From Plasmopara viticola (Eukaryota; Oomycota; Peronosporomycetes; Peronosporales; Peronosporaceae): a stretch of DNA of 64,000 bases. Positions 1-11,010 of the stretch are shown here, one piece after another. The stretch covers positions 186,001 through 250,000 of the forward strand of contig MBPM02000094.1 in assembly GCA_001695595.3 (NCBI GenBank). The letters run 5' to 3'. A program made the position numbers and the translations under genes. The notes below the pieces were generated by a model that was given only the letters and a program-made list of their open reading frames with translations, was not told the DNA's origin and did not search any database. Within the stretch, counting starts at the first letter, position 1. Each line of letters starts with the position of its first letter.

Positions 1-540
1 GATTTAGAGTTTGAGCGAGAAGTTTTTTTTTAAAGATTGTAGCTAGATCAAACGTTATAGCTGTTTTACGGAAATTTACTGTACACATCAATTCCTACAG
101 ATTGTTGATTCTGCGCGGTCGTTCCTTGTAAGATTAATATGTCCCTTTACGCCTCCTCTGTGCAAGACGCTGTGCACAATCTTAATCAAGACACTATCAG
201 TATCGTAGAAGAAACATAATTGTACCCGAATTTTCTAAGCTGACGTTAGGTGTGATGATACCTTGTATTTCACGCAGTCGTGATGCTGTCATCTCCCAGT
301 CTCGAGTATTTTGGACCGCATAATTGCAGATGGCCGAATTTACTGCCGGCTTACTTTACATAAAGCGCCTAGCCGTGGCAGAGAAAAATACAACTAAATA
401 CTACATTATAGCATACATCAGAATACATACCCACGTCCCGAGTTCATTTCGACATACTCTTCTCTCTGTCAAGAATTGCTACTGTCCTAGTATGGCAGTA
501 GCAATTCTTGCTTCTACGTTTCATAGTTAACTCAGTGTGC
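1..540 (+). repeat. 3' end of a decayed Ty3/gypsy copy (old family)
   Basis: No gene is seen. The stretch around 150-380 (phrases such as caagacactatc, cgtgatgctgtca and aagcgcctagccg) matches the ends of the gypsy copies at 45600-45870 and 62330-62480 in the same orientation. It is read as the tail, probably LTR-side, of a plus-strand copy that began left of the window. The exact end cannot be fixed. Confidence 0.4.
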
Positions 541-1739
541 GACGTACTTTAGGGTTTGAGAAACCTTATTGTTGGAAAAAAAGGGCTTTGAAAAGACAGA
601 TATAGAAAATAATGGACGCTACAATCATAGCAGTAAATGGCTGAGAGCTACCAGTTTGGCTGTAGCAAGACGAGAATTTGTAGTAGCTCTCGGATCAGTC
701 TCACTTATCAACATGCTCTAACTGACATATACGCCTACTTCGCTGTTCCGCTCCACTCGTCGAGCCTTAATCGACAATCGAGCTTTTTCCGAGGCTGTTT
801 TACAGAAGTTGAGCGATGAATTGCAAAACAAGTTATATGACGCTTGCCATTTCGTGCACCATGATATTTTGCATATTTTGTACGTGTCTGGGAACCCAAT
901 TGACAATTCCCTTATAAACTTGCCGGCCAATTTTAAAAACACTCGACGCCATTTGCAAGCGATTGCAACCCATCGACAATTTACACACAGTGACGAGTCT
1001 TGTGACGCTAGATGCGAGCCACGATTCCTTCGAACTGCTGCCTCCTGATCTTACCGCACTTGACAATTGCAGTAGTGGAGAAGCTTATAACACTTGCAAC
1101 AACACCGTACTTTGAGAAACATGCATAAAAACCAGAAGATGGTAAGGAAACACCTGAGAAGCAATAAAAGAGGTAGAAAACGTACTCGATACCAGCGGCG
1201 ATTCAAATAGGATCCGATTGTACACGAGAAAGTTGTTCTCATTACCACTTAAAACGTGTGATTCGTGTTACGCCAACAATCTCGAGTTCGAATGCCAAAG
1301 CCTTCGCTGTCTACTGATCAAGCGTCAGAAACTCATTTGTATTCGTCAACAAAGTGCAAGTTGTCAATAATTGACCAAGTGAAAAAATTTGAAGCGACTC
1401 CGATGCCTCTTGATCATTAAGCAAAAGTGGGACACTTGCCTTTTCTTACTCTTTCAAATGAAATCTATTTGCTCTACCTTCTTCAATTGGCAAACTAAAA
1501 CACTTAAAGCGCCTTGAAGTCAACAACAATATGCTAATTGCTCTTCAAGCAAGGTCTTTAAGCGCTCGAAACTTTACGTTTAGTCATGAACAAACTCTCT
1601 CTCAACCTCACTCCCTTTCAAAAAATGTTCTTTCTAGACGACGTTGATTTGAAATTCAGCCTTCGGATATTTTCATCAATTATTACAAATTACCGGCAAC
1701 TTTGAATGCTTAGTGCTCGTTCAATTTTTTATAAAATTT
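541..1739. other. Unassigned stretch, no supported gene
   Basis: Only short overlapping open frames occur, the longest about 80 codons at 809-1048, without a recognisable domain, signal peptide or copy elsewhere in the window. Stops are dense in all frames. I see nothing here that supports a gene. Confidence 0.3.
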
Positions 1740-2898
1740 CTGCCATCAATAATGTTCGCTTTACAGACGATAAAATTTTCGGAAATCCAGAGTCCAAAAC
1801 GTTTCCGCTTCTGAGTTGACCTTCATTTGGCCGTCCAGTGCTCGCTCGAATCGTTCTACAGAAGTTGCAGAGTTTGCTTGCCACACAAATTCCTCTTGGC
1901 TGACAGCAAGCCGCACCTCTTGATTGCTCGCAGGTTCCCTTCGACATGATCAGAATAAACAGAACGTTTGCAAGTGAGACAATCACACAGCACCGACATG
2001 CATGCGATGCCATACCTATGATGTGCAGCACGCAGAATATGTTGAACATGCCATGTTGATCGGCGGCCAACATCAAGCCCTGGTTACGGTCACTGAACAC
2101 CGGGCTGGTGCGCAGAGGAAATCCGTGGTTGATCGCGTTGGTGAAGAACTAGCGGTAATTGTCATAGTCTTCCACGGGAGCTAGTGCCACAGCTGCGACT
2201 TGATTGCAAAGGTTTTCGTCACGGGTGACCAGAACGATTTAAACCCCCTTGTACTCTCGGTGCTTCATGTGAGCTGCGTCAATCCCGTACACGCCTTGTC
2301 CACGCACAGACCATTGTGGGTCTAGAACGATCATGGCTCGGCGAAATCGCCCGGTCTCGTAGCACTGGAAGTCTGTTTTCACGCCGGGGTTCAGTTGCGC
2401 CAGCTCTGCCAAAAAGCTTGGGAGGAGCCCAACGGTCGACGGATCTTCTGCGAACAGGCGCTGTTTCACAGTCTCCTTTGCGCGATACACAACGTGCTGA
2501 GATGCAACCACGCCGGACTGGTGACGGAGTTGTACGACTAGATCTTGCGTTGTTAGTGTTAATGTTGCTGCGACAGCAGCATGCACGATAGGATAATTGG
2601 CTAGCTGCTTGTGTGATGGCTTGGCGACGCTTGTACAGTTCTGGTGCTCGAGATTGGCGTCCGTTACGTGCCACTCTCTCGACCCATCATTGCTCCTGAG
2701 CATTGCGAGCGTAACGAACCACGCACACCAAATTCCGTCGCTCAGACACTTCAAACATCTGAATGTACCGCCCCTAGTTGCGACATACACCCTCCTCCTT
2801 TTTCCAAACGCGATGCCCTTGATGGCGTCTAATGCAATTATTCCAGTATCCCAGCGCTGCGCCTTCAAGGCATCGACTTCTCCGTGATCGCTCATCAC
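1740..2898 (-). pseudogene. Mutator-like (MULE) transposase, decayed
   Basis: The minus-strand frame from 2898 downward reads as a MULE transposase. A FLYWCH-like N-terminal part contains GGTFRCLKCLSDG and a region ending H-x2-C. The first catalytic block is GIDAAHMKHREYKGV, followed by LVTRDEN, a YR-stop-FF block where the family has W, SDRNQGL with the second catalytic Asp, and a CVLHI block. In-frame stops lie after EYKGV and inside YR-stop-FF, so no functional enzyme is made. MULE enzymes cut and paste DNA with a DDE triad; the third acidic residue was not found. No terminal inverted repeats were located. Identification rests on motif order. Confidence 0.75.
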
Positions 2899-3133
2899 AG
2901 AGACTGCGACAATCGAGTGATTGTTGGGTTTGTGTGATGAAAATTACCTCTCCACATATTTTACATGAGGGATCACACACTGCTGAATTTTGGAACTGTT
3001 TTAAACATTTGTATCACCTTATGCGAGAACTTTCGATTTGTATTACATTTTGCAATTTTCCCTAAAAGATATCATTTTTTCGAGAGTCACCATTAATTTA
3101 TGCAACATTTGTGTCTGACACGTATAATACTGC

Positions 3134-3784
3134 CTACGAGACATCAAATCTGCTTCTGTCGATTCTTAAGACTGCTGAACTTTGCCTTGAGCTGACTGTC
3201 TGATAGCCCACCTCACTGTACGTGGAGCGAAACACAGCGAGCGCATGCTTTGGCTTTGTGGTTGGATCACGGTCGAGCAACGATTCGAAGAACGCATATG
3301 CAGCTCTAGGACGCACTAAACTCTGCCCACTTGATGAATTAGGCACAATCGAAGTCGGAGCGCGTGGCTTGACACCCATCCGAAACTTTACGATTTCTTG
3401 TCGGATTTCGTTTTCGCTGGGGAGATCATATCGGTCTGGATGATGTTGCTGTAGTAGCTCAAGCATTCCTCCAGGCCCAAGCTTATCTGACTGTCGCCGT
3501 TCTTCTTGGAGAAATAGCTTGTACAGATCTGCGCGAAACTCAGCTGCATATCGCCTTCCATACATGGACCCTTTCTTCATCCGCATACCCTAGCCCGATT
3601 TGAACCCACGCGAGATAATACTGTTACCGATTGCATCCGTCACGAGTGATGCAATTCTTGGATCACACACAGTAGGATCACCGATCCGCTGCATCTCGAG
3701 TGTACGCAAAACAGCATACGAGACAGCGTCTCGAGCAGATAGGTCGGCATCGGACGTACGGAAAGGGTGAAAAATATCAGGCAC
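3134..3784 (-). pseudogene. Coding remnant next to the MULE, probably part of the same element
   Basis: One minus-strand frame runs from 3784 to 3134 with a single stop near 3590. It encodes a basic, charged protein with YGRRYAAEFRADLYKLFLQEE and, further on, a run reading RYDLPSENEIRQE. From memory of the family, similar segments accompany MULE transposases in Phytophthora genomes, but this was not checked. A possible start lies at 3906 (MAGAANTHSK), followed by a GTA-donor-like and a CTAAC branch-like sequence; the frames do not join, so splicing is not claimed. It lies just upstream of the transposase remnant and ends close to the effector gene at 4064. Confidence 0.45.
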
Positions 3785-3984
3785 TTTTTGTCTTGTAATA
3801 AATGATTAATTGCGATAATCTGAGTTAGCGGTAATGATAGTATACCTTTACCGATGTACTGCTTGCAGGAGGCATACTTTGAGTGTGTGTTAGCGGCGCC
3901 GGCCATCAAAAGTAATATAATCAAGATAAAGCAAAAGAGATTTCGTCAGAATTAGAAATAAGAAATTTATATATTATGTTAGAC

Positions 3985-4063
3985 AATATCCAATGTGCCG
4001 CATCATCACCAATCAATCCTCGTCAAGTTGATTTTATTATTGTGGACTCCCCTTGTCATCACC
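3985..4063 (+). promoter_or_regulatory. Conserved leader of the effector gene, possible initiator
   Basis: About 70 bp upstream of the ATG the sequence GTGCCGCATCATCACC is shared with the paralogue, which has GTGCCGCGTCATCAC near 32675. It is followed by a shared tract ending CATCACC directly before ATG. TCATCAC loosely resembles the oomycete initiator YCATTYY. Similarity between the two genes fades above this point. It could be the transcription start, or simply the left limit of the duplication. Confidence 0.3.
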
Positions 4064-5626
4064 ATGCGCGGCGCTTATTACATGGCTCTTGCACTTCTCG
4101 TCACGGCTAGCGCCCACAAAGCTGCAAAATTTGACCAGGCCAAATCTCAGCAAGCATTACACAATGATTTTGTGACGTCTGGTGGCACAGTCGGTGAGGT
4201 GTTGCCAAGGCGAGTTCTTCGAGAAAGTCATGACCCCAAAGACAAGTTGCCAGTCTACGCGGGCGCTGAAGAACGCATATTCGAGCGTCCTCCACAAGCA
4301 TTAGAACAGGCTATCAAAGCTGGTGTGATGAGGATGGATGCAGAAGCTGTGATGGCGAGAGCTGCTGAGGCGATTAAAGCCCATGAAAAATTAGACCCTT
4401 GGTTAATGGAAAGAAACAGCAAGCGTCAACGCATCGACCCGACGCCTTTCAATGCGCATGGACAAGCACTGCAGGCTGTGCCAAGGCCAAGAAATCATAT
4501 GGTGCCGGTGGCAAGCGATGTACCAGCGAACAGAGCGAAGGATAAAGCGCCGACAGTCATTATGAATAACGCTGCGAGGAGTGCAATGGAGCACAACTTT
4601 TTCTTTGCGCCTTCAGGTCCTTCCACGAGCAGTGTTACCTTTGATAATGGTCGACTAATCAAGCAGCCGATCGCTCTAAAGACATTTGACTTTGACGCGA
4701 TCAAACACCTTGACGAAGTGGACATCAGAAACAGCGAACGTCAGCGTACCAACCCGACGCCTGCCAATGTGATTGGACAAGCACTGCAGGCTCTTCGAAA
4801 ACCAGAAGAATACATAGTGTCAGTAGGAAGCGACGTGGCATCCTTGTTGGCAAAACGATTGAAAAAGAAGAAGACAGCCATTATGTCAAACGCCGCAGAC
4901 ATTATAAAGGGACACGATTTTCATCCTGCGTCTGTGAGCCCATCTACGAGTAGCGTCGTCTCTAATCAACCGGACAACCAGCTGGTTGTCCGAAAGACGT
5001 TAGAGTTTGACATGATAAAACACCCTAACGAGTTGCAGTCACATGGGGGTGGGCATCAGCTGCACATGCGCGCAGGGAACGACAACTTTGAGCATCCCGA
5101 GGTGTTGAATCGTCAAAGCGTTTCTAAAGATGGGGAGAATGGAAACACACGAGGTCTGGTTCACCTGCGAAATGATGTCGAGATAACTGGTGAGGTAAGA
5201 AAAGTCCACGCGGAGTTTCTTAAAGCTTTTAATCTGCCATTTCACCAAAATTTGCAAGAGACAGCTAAAATGCTACCTGTTCTCAAATGGAAACGAAACT
5301 CTGGTCCAGGCCATTTCCAGCCTTTTGAAACATTAATGGTTCTGGTAAAAAACCAGAAAGTGGAACAATTGGAGAATTTGTTGAGACTAGATTTAGAAAA
5401 GTTGCTGGGGAAGGGAGTTCGGGCCTTGGAAAGAAACGAGCAGAATTTGCGAGAGGCCTATAGTGTGAAGTTAGCTATCATGTACGAATTATTTTACGAC
5501 TTTTGCTACACCCGTCCGGATTTATTCAAAGCTCTGCCCCAACACGTTAAACGCAGACATTGGATCGTAAAGGTTTTGACCGCAACAGGTGGCAGCAGCA
5601 ATTATCCGTTTCCACTTCTTCATTAA
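4064..5626 (+). CDS. Secreted RxLR-dEER effector, long form, 520 aa
   Basis: Residues 1-17 form a signal peptide (MRGAYYMALALLVTASA). RVLR is at 50-53, and EER at 69-71, within AGAEERIFE. A helical region (about 76-117) is followed by two tandem modules of about 105 residues, 118-222 and 223-327. Each opens NSxRQR, then PTP, GQALQA, SDV, a NAA block, GPSTSSV or SPSTSSV, and a KT-F/L-D/E-FD closing. Module 2 carries KRLKKKK at 264-270, a possible nuclear-import signal. The C-terminal domain (about 380-520) contains AFNLPFHQ and YELFYDFCYTRPDLF. RxLR-dEER proteins are secreted by oomycetes and act in plant cells; the specific target is unknown. An in-frame ATG exists at 3995, but 4064 is chosen because relics elsewhere conserve the sequence from MRG onward and the context is ACCATG. 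There is no intron and no recognisable WY motif. Confidence 0.9.
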   Translation: MRGAYYMALALLVTASAHKAAKFDQAKSQQALHNDFVTSGGTVGEVLPRRVLRESHDPKDKLPVYAGAEERIFERPPQALEQAIKAGVMRMDAEAVMARAAEAIKAHEKLDPWLMERNSKRQRIDPTPFNAHGQALQAVPRPRNHMVPVASDVPANRAKDKAPTVIMNNAARSAMEHNFFFAPSGPSTSSVTFDNGRLIKQPIALKTFDFDAIKHLDEVDIRNSERQRTNPTPANVIGQALQALRKPEEYIVSVGSDVASLLAKRLKKKKTAIMSNAADIIKGHDFHPASVSPSTSSVVSNQPDNQLVVRKTLEFDMIKHPNELQSHGGGHQLHMRAGNDNFEHPEVLNRQSVSKDGENGNTRGLVHLRNDVEITGEVRKVHAEFLKAFNLPFHQNLQETAKMLPVLKWKRNSGPGHFQPFETLMVLVKNQKVEQLENLLRLDLEKLLGKGVRALERNEQNLREAYSVKLAIMYELFYDFCYTRPDLFKALPQHVKRRHWIVKVLTATGGSSNYPFPLLH

Positions 5627-6733
5627 TAAGGGCGCGAGTGGCAATTGGGCAAGAGCAACCGCATTGTGACGGTCGATACGGATGCAGTGGAGAAGCCTCT
5701 TATCCCATCGCTGATGGTGCGGCCGAATCAACTGCCAGCAATCGTGTGCTGTATTAGTAATATGTTTTTCAAAGTTTTGCTTCTTAATTCTCGTATTTTT
5801 TTTGCTGTGCATGACGTATTCTTGAGCGTCAACCCTGTGCTAGCCTGGCAATAAAAAAATGGCATTACCAATATATTTGACCTTTGATGTTTCGACCGAT
5901 TCTTTAATTGTGCTGACACCATGACAACAACAACGCAAGCCCGGTGTCACGACCTCTAGAATTCAGTAGCATATTTGCATTCAGGTATGTAAGAAAATTC
6001 AAGTTATCTCGTGTTGTACGACATTAAGGACAGAAAAATGTGTCAATTGTGCCGCCAATGAACATAAGTACTCAAAAATTTCAACGACTGACTCGTAACA
6101 AATGTCACACCGCGATTGCTATGGATTCAATTGTGGAACATTATCGAAGCTGTGGCGTGAGAACTCGAGAATGTGGTGATTGCTGCTGCCACTGTTTATA
6201 GTTAGATGTCAAATACAATGACTTACTTTGGCAGTATTCCGCGTTGTACAACACTAGCAGCTTCGTCAAATCTGTGCCCATCAATGCCTTTGTCTGTTAG
6301 CTTTTCTGCTTTTTTGCCACACTTGCAAATGTTGTGATCAATTGTCCATTGACGTATGTTCCTTTTCCATGTGATAACGTTGATCAACTTGGCCATTTCT
6401 CGCGTATGCTGGTGCATTGGCTGCTTAGAGATTGTCTCGAGAATCGCCGCAAAGGTTTCTAGTTAATAATCACTTGAGCGTTTAAGGCGTCTTATGTTTG
6501 GAGACGCTTTGACGATTCAACATCGTGGGATACGATTTTTTTTATTTTTCTGCACAAACGCAAAAACTCAACGTAATCATAAGAATTCCACCTTGTAAGG
6601 GTGTTTGCCCTTATAAAACTTAAACGCCGTCTGACCAATTCACTAACTACAAGTTGACCACCAGGAGCGGCGGCGCCAGGGCTTAAGAGTGCGAGTCGGG
6701 CGTTAAAATACTTACAATTATTAGGTTACGACT
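5627..6733 (+). repeat. 3' flank shared among effector genes and relics
   Basis: This non-coding stretch matches the region after the second effector (34311-34850 and 36026-36330) and, inverted, the region after the relic at 52531. Shared landmarks include a TTTGCTGTGCATGACG block about 180 bp past the stop, a CACACCGCGATTGCT block near 6105 and ACAACACTAGCAGC near 6248. It ends at the insertion point of the LTR element; the continuation lies at 13919. It may carry the 3' untranslated region and poly(A) site. No gene is seen. Confidence 0.75.
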
Positions 6734-6738
6734 GCGGG

Positions 6739-8232
6739 TAGAAATTTAACACAAGTTATGGCGTTGGACGAGGTAGGACGAAGGTAGGACAGACGTCGGA
6801 CGAATAAGAGGCGAAGGCTGGAAGAAATCTAAAAGTGAAAATTTAATTGAAAAGAATGCAGCTACTTCCTCTTTCTTAACTATGTTTTCATTGTTCAAGT
6901 TGAATGTGAGAATTCTAACCGAGTCCACGTAAGACATACCCAATATGAAATGTTTGGTTTGAATATATACTGAGCAAATGTTTTTGGGAGCGCCTATAGC
7001 TACACCCCCCCCTCTATGCTGAGCAATCAAAGTACAGCATCATATCTTCAGCCACTGCTTTTTCACAAATTTATAAGCGCCAGCAGATATTCCTGCCAAA
7101 CCAATTCCTCAGATCATTTGTCATTTCTTTACCACGTGCCCACTATGTCAAACCTCGAAAATGCCACTCTTCCTACTTTTGAGCTCTGTTAAATATATAC
7201 GTAAAACCTCTAATTTCTGAACTTAAAACTTTGTATTCGTGGCACCTTTTTTGGTACCGAACGCTTCACTCAAATTTTAATGCTCTTAGTCTTGAGCGTT
7301 TTCCGGAACCTATTTCCTGACAGACTAGCTCGATTTCCCTCTTTGCGCTAGCAAGACAAGCATATTCCTACTTGTACTGTTGGCGCTCTGCTAACTTTCG
7401 CTCAGAATCTTGCATTAACCTCGCTAGCTTTGCATCTGTTGAACCGTTAAGCTCGTCAGTCATCGTAGAAACAAACTTGCGCAGACCAAGTCGTTTAATC
7501 ACATTGGGATAGCATCCACACACCGAGAAATTGCTACAGCCAAATACGCCTCCAATGCCACTTGCATCTCAAGAGCTTCTCGGTCTTTTGTAGACTAAGT
7601 GACCGACCTGAAAGCTTTCATCATCTTAGTGAATACGACTCTCCCATCCGGACCAGCTGACACAATAGCCTTTACCTGCTATTGAAGATTTTTGAGCCGT
7701 TGCTGATCCAAGTCGTCAAAAAGACGTTCGTCTTGAGTGTAGGGGTCTCCCTTCCGCATGCAGCAGATTTTTCACCTCTTGGCCAGCGCTTTCGACAATG
7801 CTGCCATGCACATCAGCCGCATCCCTTCGAATAATCTGCACAACTCGCGAAGAAGCGTGGATCTGATCTGACACCAAATCTGACACCACCTTTGTCGGAG
7901 TTTGATGCGCGCTCAACAGCTTTTTCAATGATTGGCCCCACTTTTCAACACACTGCCGAAACAAATTGCAAAACACTTGGAGAGACGTGAAAATTGCAAG
8001 CTCATTGCCCCGATCCTCGCGAAAGATACGAAGCTGTACTTTGATTGGTCAGCATAAAGAGGGGTGTTGCTCCAGGCAGGGATGGAGTGTAGCTATAGGC
8101 GCTCCCTTGTTTTTTTTGTTATTGGATGCAAGTACCACCATATGTACTTGTATCGTTCCCTTCCATGTATTTGTCAGTGCGACACTGGGATGGTGATGGT
8201 GTGCCGAAAGACACAGCTGTCCCATCTTTACA
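6739..8232 (-). repeat. 3' LTR of the gypsy element, split by a nested insertion
   Basis: 6739-6985 and 8107-8232 together match the right LTR at 13525-13918. Shared text includes CGTCGGACGAGGTAGGACGA near one end and TTGTTATTGGATGCAAGTAC through ACAGCTGTCCCATC near the other. The 1121 bp between them are a separate TIR element. Without it the LTR is about 373 bp, close to its partner at 394 bp. A purine-rich tract (minus strand AAGTCCTGGAGGA) abuts the inner end and fits a polypurine tract. Confidence 0.8.
6986..8106. mobile_element. Non-autonomous TIR DNA transposon nested in the LTR
   Basis: The ends are inverted repeats. The left end begins gggagcgcctatagctacac, and the right end is its reverse complement. 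After an indel, a second matched block of about 32 bp follows (ctatgctgagcaatcaaag on the left, its inverse near 8035-8060). The element is about 1121 bp and lies in a T-rich stretch of the LTR, so the target duplication is short or unclear (TT or TTT). Inside there is only one short open frame (7716-7976, minus) without a transposase motif. The superfamily is not assigned. Confidence 0.75.
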
Positions 8233-8451
8233 TCCTCCAGGACTTGCCTTCTCGTTGGTATTTTTGAGATAGTCGACGAGAACTTTAAGTGAGAGACATG
8301 CTTTCTTTAGCATTCTAATTATCATGTTGATTTATGCTATACCGTAGGACTAACGATTCTGTCTTGCGGTTGCATTGACGTTTCTTCAATAGTTTCTTCA
8401 CTACATGGAATTCATCACCGATTTTCTCGTCAATAAAAAATCGAAAAGCTT

Positions 8452-9720
8452 CTAGTATAACTCGAGACTAAAATTTGTCGGATTAGAGACATAGTGACGG
8501 GAAACATCAATATTTAAAGTTAAATTCAATGCTTTGATACTTCTTGGTAAGAAAAGTTTTGCGACATTGTCATTGATCATGCCTTCGGTCTCGCAAGGTC
8601 CAATCTTTTCAGCAGCTTGTTTAGCTCTTTTGACATCAATGTCTTTGGCGGCATGTTTGAGCGGAATACGTCGAGTATCCAACGTAACAAGATTACCTTA
8701 TTTGAAAGTCACATCACTTCTTTTGCGATCGTAAAATCTCTTCCGTGGCTGTAGATCTCTAAGTAGTAATTTTTAACCAGATCAATGATTTTCTGTCTTT
8801 CTTCTGCAAACGTTTCTGCGTATTCGGACATAGGTTGTACTTGCGACGGAGTGTCTGTAAGGCGAGGAAAATTACCAGAAGGTTTTCGTTTCTTTCTTCC
8901 CGTATCGATCCTTACCAGAAGGTTTTCGTTCCTTTCTTCCCGTATCGATGTGAACCCCGTGGAGGCACTGACTAAATGAGAGTGTGCGTGTTCGATAGTT
9001 CCAAATTTTGAAGACCAGTCATTTCCGAGATAAGATACCATACATCTGAAAGAAATTTCAAACCGTCGGCTTGGGCACGATACAAAGTACTTATGTAAAC
9101 TTGATACCCATAATTCCTGTTAAAGTCTTTCAAAATTACAAAATTAGGATCTCTATCGTTGATGATAAGACGAGGTAATCCGTGATGTCAAACGACTGAG
9201 TCGAAAAAACAATAAGCAGCTTTTTTTTGCGTACTCATCGTTCTAATTTTACCATACTTGGCGCGTTTTGATAACTTGCATACCACACTTGAAATGGCGT
9301 CAAAACCATTTGACATGGGTAAACCAGTGGCAAAGTCAAGTGATACAATATTCTGGGATTAGAAGAGGCATCAACTTGCCGTTCTTTTTGCATTGTTGTG
9401 CTTCTATCTTACACATGTCTCACAGCTCTTTTTCTTTTTTTGAATGTCGGTTTCCTATTTTTTTGGTACCATTGGGCAATTCGCAACTGCACCAGGATGT
9501 GCGGCAATAGGCGAATCATTTAATGCTACAACTATCTTTGTACAAAAGAAATTGCTTATCGGAACACACAAACGAAGTATTTTGTGCTTTGTATTTGAAG
9601 GAGACTATTCATCAATTTTCAGGAATGATGGGGTTTGCTTTCATTCCGAAGCACAACGAACATAATCTTTCTGAAATTTGCTTAACATTCTTTGTTCCAG
9701 TTTGATAAATTCGCAATTGA
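8452..9720 (-). pseudogene. Gypsy integrase and C-terminal region, broken
   Basis: Minus-strand frames include a SDRDPxF-like block near 9170, a degenerate relic of the GTxxxxSTAxHPQTDGQTE motif reading FGTIEHAHSHLVSASTGF near 8950-9010, and a terminal piece DTRRIPLKHAAKD ... KLFLPRSIKALN...VSNPTNF at 8452-8680. The last part matches the region that links integrase to the chromodomain-like tail in gypsy elements. Several stops and a 40-bp tandem duplication near 8872 break the frame. The enzyme would have inserted cDNA into the genome. Confidence 0.75.
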
Positions 9721-10177
9721 AATTTGTGCTATAGGTGTGATATTGGCTGCGTCTTTTTTAGCGGAAGCGTTGACGATATGCATCTCTACCCCAGAATTTA
9801 CTAGAGGCGAAAAAATGTTGTAAACGTGATAGTTGTTAATGACAACGCGATAATGACGACGAGATGATAATTTCTTTGATGCCAATCCTCTGCACATTTA
9901 TGGACTTGTGGTGTTTCGACGTTGGCGATCTCAGAAGATGAGATAAGATTGACTCCAGAATTTTCACGAGGTTGTTAAACCAGTGGGCGAGACAATGCGT
10001 CTACGACCACATTTTGCTTGCCGGCCACATGATGGAGTAACAAACGCGAATTGAGCAAAGATTGTCAAAAAACGAGCGGAGTTTGGTGAAACTTTGGGAT
10101 GATGTAAAAGTATTTAAATGCGCTGTCTTCTGTATAGATGTCGAAAGGTCGACCATACAGATATTGTCTTCAATTTT

Positions 10178-11010
10178 CTAAAGAGAGTTCAATCGCAGAT
10201 ATTCCTTTTCATGTGTTGGCCAATTTACATCATGGACACCAAGCTTTGTCGAATAAACCAAGAGATCTTCTGTGCCATATTGTTGAGATGAAACTCCATC
10301 AACACAATAGACTGACGCATCCGTAGTGACAAGAAAATGTTTATTAAAGTCTGGCAATTTAAGAGCCGGTGAGGTCTTCAGAGCATTCTTGATTGCTTGA
10401 AACGTTTTTGACTGCTCCTGACCCCATATCCAATCGTGTTCTTTCTTGACTAAAGTCCAAGAGGAATAGCTAGATGTGCAAAATTGCAAATAAAACGTCG
10501 GTAAAAACCAGCTGAACCGAAAAAACTTTGAAGTTCTTCTTGATTTGTAGGCTCTGGCAAATTTTCAACAGCTATTGTCTTGGATTTGTCCATTGATAGA
10601 CCTTGCTGTGATAATGTATGACCCAAACGTTTGCTTTACTTTTGTCCAAAATGACACTTCTTGGCATGTGCATACAACTTTGCTGCCCGTAATTCATCAA
10701 ATAAAGATTCCAAATGTTCGAGATGTTCTTGCATATCATGCGAGAAAACACAAATATCATCAAGATGTACAACCAAAAAGAGATTTTTTTCAAAAGTAAC
10801 TCTCACAAGTCAAGACCATACACCAGGCATTTCAGCAAGGCCCATCGAAGCTACGCGCCATTGATAAGTTTCGGAATGAGTACGAAAAGCGGTGTATTTT
10901 CGACTGTCTTTGTAAATTTGCATTTGATGAAAAACTTGAGCTAGATCGAGTACCGGATAAATCTCACAACCAACCATTTTATCGAACAGTTTTTCTATTT
11001 TTGGCAATAG
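10178..11010 (-). pseudogene. Gypsy reverse transcriptase and RNase H, broken
   Basis: The minus strand carries a fragment near 10810-11007 (VLDLAQVFHQMQIYKDSRKYTAFRT), the catalytic block VHLDDICVFS at 10741-10770 with the two Asp residues present, and the connection to RNase H near 10340-10490 (FQAIKNALKTSPALKLPDF, then TTDAS). Stops and frameshifts separate the pieces. These domains copy element RNA into DNA and degrade the RNA strand. Confidence 0.8.

Noticed and set aside
3640..3906. A spliced N-terminus (MAGAANTHSK exon) for the MULE-side protein
   Set aside because: Donor-like and branch-like sequences exist, but no splice choice joins the exon to the conserved downstream frame.
3995..4063. 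Upstream in-frame ATG as start of the first effector (and 32676 for the second)
   Set aside because: It would place a His-rich run and a second hydrophobic segment before the signal peptide. Sequence conservation in relics begins at the MRG codon.
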